Positions 59,747-64,000 of a stretch of DNA of 64,000 nt are shown one piece after another. The notes under the pieces are model-generated. The model saw only the letters and a list, made by a program, of their open reading frames with translations. It did not search any database and was not told the origin of the DNA. A program made the translations under genes and the position numbers. Within the stretch, counting starts at the first letter, position 1, and the number at the start of each line of letters is the position of its first letter. Source of the DNA: Rhodococcus pseudokoreensis (GTDB lineage Bacteria; Actinomycetota; Actinomycetes; Mycobacteriales; Mycobacteriaceae); assembly GCF_017068395.1 (NCBI RefSeq), contig NZ_CP070619.1, forward strand, positions 6,696,001 to 6,760,000, in the 5' to 3' direction.

Positions 59747-60874
59747 ATGGACTTCGAACTGACCGACGAACAGAAACTGCTGCGCGACACCACCCGTGAA
59801 CTGCTCGGCCGCAGCTACGACGCGGAGAAGCGCAACGCCGTCACCGACACCGAGCAGGGGTGGAGCCCGCAGGTGTGGAAGCAACTCGCCGAGGTGGGGT
59901 TGCTCGGTCTGAGCTTCGATGAGGAAGACGGCGGGATGGGCGCCGGACCCGTCGAGGTGGCATCGGTGATGACCGAGATCGGCCGTCGTCTCGCGCCCGA
60001 ACCCGTCCTCGACGCCGTGCTCGTGCCCGGCGGCCTGATCGCTGCGGCCGGCAGCGCGGAGCAGCGTCGCCGGATTCTCCCGGACGTGTCCGAGGGCACC
60101 CTCCTGCTGGCTTTCGCCGATCGGGAACCGGGCGTGCGCTGGCCGTCGGCGCGGGTGTCCACGACGGCGACGAAGGACGGCGACGCGTGGACGCTGACGG
60201 GTACGAAGAATCCGGTTCCCCACGGCGGCAGTGCGAACACGCTGGTCGTCAGCGCGGCACTCCCGGACGGCGGGGTCGGGCTGTTCCTCGTCGACGGCGA
60301 CGCCACCGGTCTGACTCGCACCCCCTATGCGACCCACGACGGACTGCGGGCCGCGCAGGTGGAACTGTCCGGCACCCCGGCGGAGCCTCTCGGTGAGGGC
60401 GGCGACGCGTCTGCGGCGATCGAGGGCGCACACATCCGGGCGCAGGCGGCGCTGTGCGCGGAGGCCGTCGGCGCGATGGAGGAGGCGTTGCGGCTGACGA
60501 CCGAGTACCTGAAGACGCGCAAGCAGTTCGGCGTCCCGATCGCGAAGTTCCAGACCCTCACCCACCGCGCGGCCGACATGTACGTGCTGCTGGAACTGGC
60601 CCGCAGCACGAGTCTCTACGCGACGATGTCGCTGGCCGACGGAACCGTCGACCCGGTGGTCGCGTCCCGCGCCAAGCTGCAGATCGGCCGGTCGGCCCGG
60701 ACGATCGGGCAGGAAGCGATCCAGATGCACGGCGGCATCGGCATGACCGCCGAGTACCCGGTCGGCCATTACGTGAGCCGGCTGACCGCCATCGAACACA
60801 CCCTCGGCGGCTCCGACGACCACCTGCGGGTGCTCGCGGCGGCGACGACCCAGGGCACCGTCAGCATCATCTAG
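59747..60874 (+). CDS. Acyl-CoA dehydrogenase, small-subunit type
   Basis: 375 aa. More divergent ACAD with HGGIGMTAEYPVGHYVSRLTAIEHTLGGSDDHLRVLAAA. The C-terminal catalytic/FAD loop reads GGSDDH rather than the GTSEI-type loop, typical of the second subunit of alpha2beta2 FadE pairs (ChsE/PimD-like). Likely forms one active site per heterodimer with the upstream gene product. Confidence 0.9.
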   Translation: MDFELTDEQKLLRDTTRELLGRSYDAEKRNAVTDTEQGWSPQVWKQLAEVGLLGLSFDEEDGGMGAGPVEVASVMTEIGRRLAPEPVLDAVLVPGGLIAAAGSAEQRRRILPDVSEGTLLLAFADREPGVRWPSARVSTTATKDGDAWTLTGTKNPVPHGGSANTLVVSAALPDGGVGLFLVDGDATGLTRTPYATHDGLRAAQVELSGTPAEPLGEGGDASAAIEGAHIRAQAALCAEAVGAMEEALRLTTEYLKTRKQFGVPIAKFQTLTHRAADMYVLLELARSTSLYATMSLADGTVDPVVASRAKLQIGRSARTIGQEAIQMHGGIGMTAEYPVGHYVSRLTAIEHTLGGSDDHLRVLAAATTQGTVSII

Positions 60875-60877
60875 TCC

Positions 60878-60927
60878 CACCCGTGAGTACTTGTTAACCG
60901 CCCGCGGTTAACAAGTACTCACGGGTG
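60878..60927. repeat. 50-bp palindrome, second member of the GTGAGTACTTGTTAACC family
   Basis: Inverted repeat centred at 60902.5 with one C/C mismatch at the centre; the inner 44 bases match the 55939 copy except the centre base. It starts 3 bases after the stop of the acyl-CoA dehydrogenase gene and is a terminator-like or repeat element. Confidence 0.88.
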
Positions 60928-60978
60928 CAGGTCTCGGATTGGTATCGGAAAGAGTGTTTTCGACGTGTCGCACGAGGA

Positions 60979-61029
60979 CCCCCGTGTGACGCAGCTAACG
61001 TTCTGCGCGCACATCAGAACTCACGGGGG
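60979..61029 (+). other. Nested stem candidate in the leader of the small membrane protein
   Basis: Outer 8-bp stem CCCCCGTG (60979-60986) / CACGGGGG (61022-61029) encloses inner 6-bp stem GTTCTG (61000-61005) / CAGAAC (61015-61020) with a 9-base loop. It ends 30 bases before the ATG at 61060. It matches no riboswitch class that I recognise. Confidence 0.4.
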
Positions 61030-61059
61030 ATGTACGTATCTCGGTGAAGGAGCGTTGTC

Positions 61060-61263
61060 ATGGGGTCCGGTCCAGTCAAAGCGATCATGTGGAGCCTGCT
61101 CGTCGTGGGACTCGTCGGTGCGGGAGTCGGGATCTCCGAACTGCACGTCCCGTGGACGGTTGCGTCGTTGATCGTCGCGTCGGTGTCCGGCCTGGTCCTG
61201 CTCAGGATCCGCGCCGACGCACACCCCGAATTGCACAGCGAGCGCCGGATGGCTGCCGGCTGA
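61060..61263 (+). CDS. Small membrane protein, function unknown
   Basis: 67 aa with two TM helices (AIMWSLLVVGLVGAGVGI and WTVASLIVASVSGLVLL) and a charged C-terminus (RIRADAHPELHSERRMAAG). GAAGGAG precedes the ATG. Single gene, convergent with the VWA gene (7 bases between stops). Confidence 0.7.
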   Translation: MGSGPVKAIMWSLLVVGLVGAGVGISELHVPWTVASLIVASVSGLVLLRIRADAHPELHSERRMAAG

Positions 61264-61270
61264 CCCGCCG

Positions 61271-62431
61271 TCACCCCTGCTGGAGACCGTCCGCCCACCT
61301 GGCGATGTCGCCGCGTTCCAGCGCGAGCGCCAGCAGTTCCGGGAACTTGTCCGGCGTGCAGGCGAACGCGGGAATGCCGAGCGCGCCGAGGGCCGCCGCG
61401 TTGTCGTGATCGAACGACGGCGCGCCGTCGTCGGACAGCGCCAACAGCACCACGACCTGGACCCCGGCGTTCTTCATCGCCGCCATCCGGCGCAGCATCT
61501 CCGCGCGGATCCCGCCTTCGTACAGATCCGAGATCAGCACGAACAACGATTCCGCCGGCCTGTCGATCAGTGACTGGCTGTACGCGATGGCCCGGTTGAT
61601 GTCGGTGCCGCCGCCGAGTTGCGTGCCGAACAGCACGTCGACCGGATCGGACAGCTTGTCGGTGAGGTCGACGACCGCCGTGTCGAACACGACCAGCGAC
61701 GTCTTCAGCGCGCGCATCGATGCGAGCACCGCGCCGAACACGGACGCGTACACAACGCTCGACGCCATCGAGCCGGACTGGTCGATGGCGAGGACGACGT
61801 CACGGTGCACGGCCTGCGATCGGCGGCCGTAGCCGAGCAACCGCTCCGGCACCACCGTCTTGTGCTCGGGCAGGTAGTGCGCGAGGTTGGCGCGGATGGT
61901 GCGATTCCAGTCGATGTCGCGGTACCGAGGATTGGTGATGCGGGCCGAGCGGTTCAGGGCACCGGTGACGGCGGTTCTGGTCTTCTGCGCGATCCGGTCC
62001 TCCACCTCCCGGACCACCTTCTCGACGACCATCCGGGCGGTGGCCTTGCTGGTCTCGGGCATCACCCGGTTCAGGCTCAACAGGGTGCCGACGAGGTGGA
62101 CGTCGGGTTCGACGGCATCGAGCAGTTCGGGTTCGAGGAGCAGTTGGGTGAGGCCGAGCCGGTCGATGGCGTCCTTCTGCATCACCTGCACGACGCTGCT
62201 CGGGAAGTAGGTGCGGATGTCGCCGAGCCAGCGCGCGACCTTCGGTGCCGATCCGCCGAGACCCGCAGTGCGGCGGCGGCTCTTCGACCCGTCGCTGCTG
62301 GTGTCGTACAGCGCGGCCAGTGCGCCGTCCATGGCCGCGTCCGTCTTCGACGCCAGTCCGCCGGTGGACTCCTCGGCGGCGTTGCCGAGCAGCAGCCGCC
62401 ACCGCCGTAGCCGATCCGCGTCTTCGGTCAC
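61271..62431 (-). CDS. VWA domain-containing protein
   Basis: 386 aa. N-terminal ~190 residues are helical. The von Willebrand A domain (residues ~210-370) has the MIDAS DxSxS at D217/S219/S221 (AIDQSGSM) and a Thr in GGGTDINRAI. Such proteins work with MoxR AAA+ ATPases in chaperone-like metal or substrate loading. Its ATG overlaps the DUF5682 stop (ATGA), so the two are coupled. Confidence 0.88.
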   Translation of the reverse strand: MTEDADRLRRWRLLLGNAAEESTGGLASKTDAAMDGALAALYDTSSDGSKSRRRTAGLGGSAPKVARWLGDIRTYFPSSVVQVMQKDAIDRLGLTQLLLEPELLDAVEPDVHLVGTLLSLNRVMPETSKATARMVVEKVVREVEDRIAQKTRTAVTGALNRSARITNPRYRDIDWNRTIRANLAHYLPEHKTVVPERLLGYGRRSQAVHRDVVLAIDQSGSMASSVVYASVFGAVLASMRALKTSLVVFDTAVVDLTDKLSDPVDVLFGTQLGGGTDINRAIAYSQSLIDRPAESLFVLISDLYEGGIRAEMLRRMAAMKNAGVQVVVLLALSDDGAPSFDHDNAAALGALGIPAFACTPDKFPELLALALERGDIARWADGLQQG

Positions 62432-64000
62432 GACGTCACCCCCAGGATGTCGGCGACGGTGCGGATCGCGACGGTGCCGCGCCGGGCATCGACCTCGGCG
62501 GGAGCATCGGCCGTGGAGTCGCCCTCCACGGACTGCCCGATTGCCCGGCGTTCCCCGGTCTCGAAGCTGCCGAACGTGCGCCGCAGCAGTGGCAGCGCGT
62601 CAACGAAATCCTGTTCGCGCAGCCCCGACACCCAGCCGTCGAGCAGTCGCAGCAACTGCCGGTCGTGGACCAGCAGCAGGCCTCCGCCGCCGAGGAAGCC
62701 GTCGACCCACCCTGCCTTGGCGGCCGGTTCGGCGCCGACGGACAGTGCCCGCGACAGCCGGGTGGCGGCCTCGGTTTCGCTGACGGTGCCCGCGTCGCGG
62801 AGCAGTCGGACCATGCGCCCGATCACGAGGCCGTTCACGTCGCTGCGGTCGACGAGGCCGGTGAGCGTGCCGAGCCATCGCGCCGACGCGCGGTCGTCGT
62901 CGCGCAGCATCACCGCCGCGTGGACGTCGTCGACGGCGCGGCGCAGGTCGAGGGCGCTGTCGTCGTCCAGACCGGACATCGCCGACGGCAGTCCCGCGCA
63001 GATGCGGACGAGCAGGCTGTCGGTGACGCGGGTGAGGGACGAGACGTCGGTGCCGCGGACGTCGCCGTACCGCAGGGTGCGGGTCAGCGCGGGCAGCGCG
63101 TCCATCAGGTGCATGACGTCGTGGTCGAGCGTGGCCGCCGTCTCCAGCGCGCGCAACAGTTCGGCCAGGGCGTCGCGGAGATCCGACAGCAGCGCCTGCT
63201 CGAGCAGCCCGGTGAGCCGGGCGAGGGAGACGTCGCCGCCCGCCGCCTCCTCGCGCACCTTCGCCGTGGCCGCGGCCTCGACGGTGGTGCCCCACAGCGA
63301 CGCCTCGATGATCGACACCGCCAGTTCGGGTTGCCAGGTGAGCGACCACGTCTCACGGAACGTGCCGGTGCCGCGGACGTCGCTGTCGGCCGGGGTGCCC
63401 CAGTCGACACCGAGGATCTGCAGGCGGTGCAGCAACCGGGACCGCGCGACGTCGTTGTCCCGGCGGAGGTCGAGGTCGATGGTCTTCTCGGTGGCCTGCT
63501 GCTTCAGGCGCAGGGTCTTCGCCCGGGCGCGCAGGTCGGCGTCGAGCGGAACGGTCGGGGTGTCGTCCGGGACGGCGCCGAGCGCCTCGCCGACGACGAG
63601 GCGACGCGTGATCAGGTCGAGCAGGACGTCGTCCCCGTCGCACATCACGGCGCGGGTGGCCTCGGTGACCTCGGAGAGACCGGCCAGCGGCCGCGCACGT
63701 AACGCGGCCAACGTGTCTGCAAGACGGACGGATTCGATGACGTGCGCACTCGACACCGGAAGGTCCTCGTCCCGCAGCACCCGCGCGACTTTCGTGAGCC
63801 ACCGGGTGATCGTGCGGTCCGGGGCGGTGAACAGGTGGTGATACCAGCCGGGTGAGGTGATGCCTGCGCCGTATCCGGACGCCGTGGACAGCCGCGAATG
63901 CGTCCACGGCACCCACGTCAGCGACGTCTTGATCTTGGGTATTCCCTTGAGGATTCGCGCGTCCGCGGTGGCCGGTCCGAGTGGGCCGGCGAGTGCCGGG
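62428..64000 (-). CDS. DUF5682 family protein, 5' part beyond window
   Basis: At least 523 codons are visible, with the reading frame open to the window edge. A GTG at 63912 is not the start, because sequence upstream of it still reads as protein (KIKTSLTWVPWTHSRLSTASGYGAGITSPGWYHHLF is continuous). The WVPW, SGYGAGI and SPGWYHHLF motifs identify DUF5682. It usually occurs in operons with VWA and MoxR proteins (MoxR-VWA systems). The MoxR gene would lie right of the window. Function unknown. Confidence 0.82.
   Translation of the reverse strand, partial: PALAGPLGPATADARILKGIPKIKTSLTWVPWTHSRLSTASGYGAGITSPGWYHHLFTAPDRTITRWLTKVARVLRDEDLPVSSAHVIESVRLADTLAALRARPLAGLSEVTEATRAVMCDGDDVLLDLITRRLVVGEALGAVPDDTPTVPLDADLRARAKTLRLKQQATEKTIDLDLRRDNDVARSRLLHRLQILGVDWGTPADSDVRGTGTFRETWSLTWQPELAVSIIEASLWGTTVEAAATAKVREEAAGGDVSLARLTGLLEQALLSDLRDALAELLRALETAATLDHDVMHLMDALPALTRTLRYGDVRGTDVSSLTRVTDSLLVRICAGLPSAMSGLDDDSALDLRRAVDDVHAAVMLRDDDRASARWLGTLTGLVDRSDVNGLVIGRMVRLLRDAGTVSETEAATRLSRALSVGAEPAAKAGWVDGFLGGGGLLLVHDRQLLRLLDGWVSGLREQDFVDALPLLRRTFGSFETGERRAIGQSVEGDSTADAPAEVDARRGTVAIRTVADILGVTS

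Noticed and set aside
60965..61171. 68-codon plus-strand frame with several Cys
   Set aside because: Overlaps the better supported membrane protein (ribosome site, TM helices) in another frame and covers the leader stems.

Overview
The window is high-GC actinobacterial DNA of a mycolic-acid-bearing, Rhodococcus-like organism (relatives: Mycobacterium, Nocardia, Gordonia). This rests on an Mce operon end with Mce-associated genes, MmpL, FprB, DUF3558 lipoproteins, GTG/TTG starts, and RpoB/RpoC/EF-Tu sequences of mycobacterial type. The genus assignment is by recognition of protein sequences, not by a search. No tRNA, rRNA, CRISPR array, insertion sequence or prophage was seen.

Layout. 1-2.5 kb: end of an mce operon (MceF-like C-terminus and two Mce-associated membrane proteins) closed by a GNRA-loop terminator, then a convergent MmpL-type transporter. 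4.7-12.8 kb: rpoB-rpoC with a long leader, a strong hairpin between the genes and a terminator after rpoC. 12.8-34.5 kb: single genes and regulator/target pairs: M23 lipoprotein, phosphohistidine phosphatase, aldo/keto reductase with XRE regulator, acyl-ACP thioesterase, FprB-type ferredoxin reductase, a decayed quinone oxidoreductase, MarR plus DHA2 efflux pump, LLM oxidoreductase plus MarR, pirin, PLP dehydratase, TetR plus hotdog thioesterase, class III cyclase, TetR plus FAD monooxygenase with twin operators, aminopeptidase N, EamA exporter and enoyl-CoA hydratase. 34.5-45.5 kb: a tightly overlapped catabolic operon (TIGR03084, AtuA-like, two acyl-CoA dehydrogenases, both subunits of a biotin-dependent acyl-CoA carboxylase, enoyl-CoA hydratase, TetR), most like acyclic-isoprenoid or branched acyl-CoA breakdown. 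45.5-51.4 kb: two DUF3558 lipoproteins, then the str operon rpsL-rpsG-fusA-tuf with its own terminator. 51.4-54.2 kb: YciI protein and a five-gene Asp23/Gls24 envelope-stress-type operon with overlapping genes. 54.4-56 kb: an orphan pair of Mce-associated proteins and an HNH-like zinc protein. 56-58.5 kb: nrtR, nadR and pnuC, an NAD salvage unit with two operator-like palindromes upstream. 58.5-61 kb: a pair of acyl-CoA dehydrogenases. 61-64 kb: a small membrane protein, a VWA protein and a DUF5682 protein that runs off the right edge.

The most unusual signals are non-coding. A 54-nt element occurs twice, after rpoC and at the 3' end of an enoyl-CoA hydratase gene, with identical stem/loop geometry and compensatory base changes. 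A second family of near-perfect 46-50 bp palindromes lies at gene ends, and one copy supplies the stop codons of both convergent genes. Two tandem operator-like palindromes precede pnuC, and two others sit between a TetR gene and its monooxygenase neighbour.
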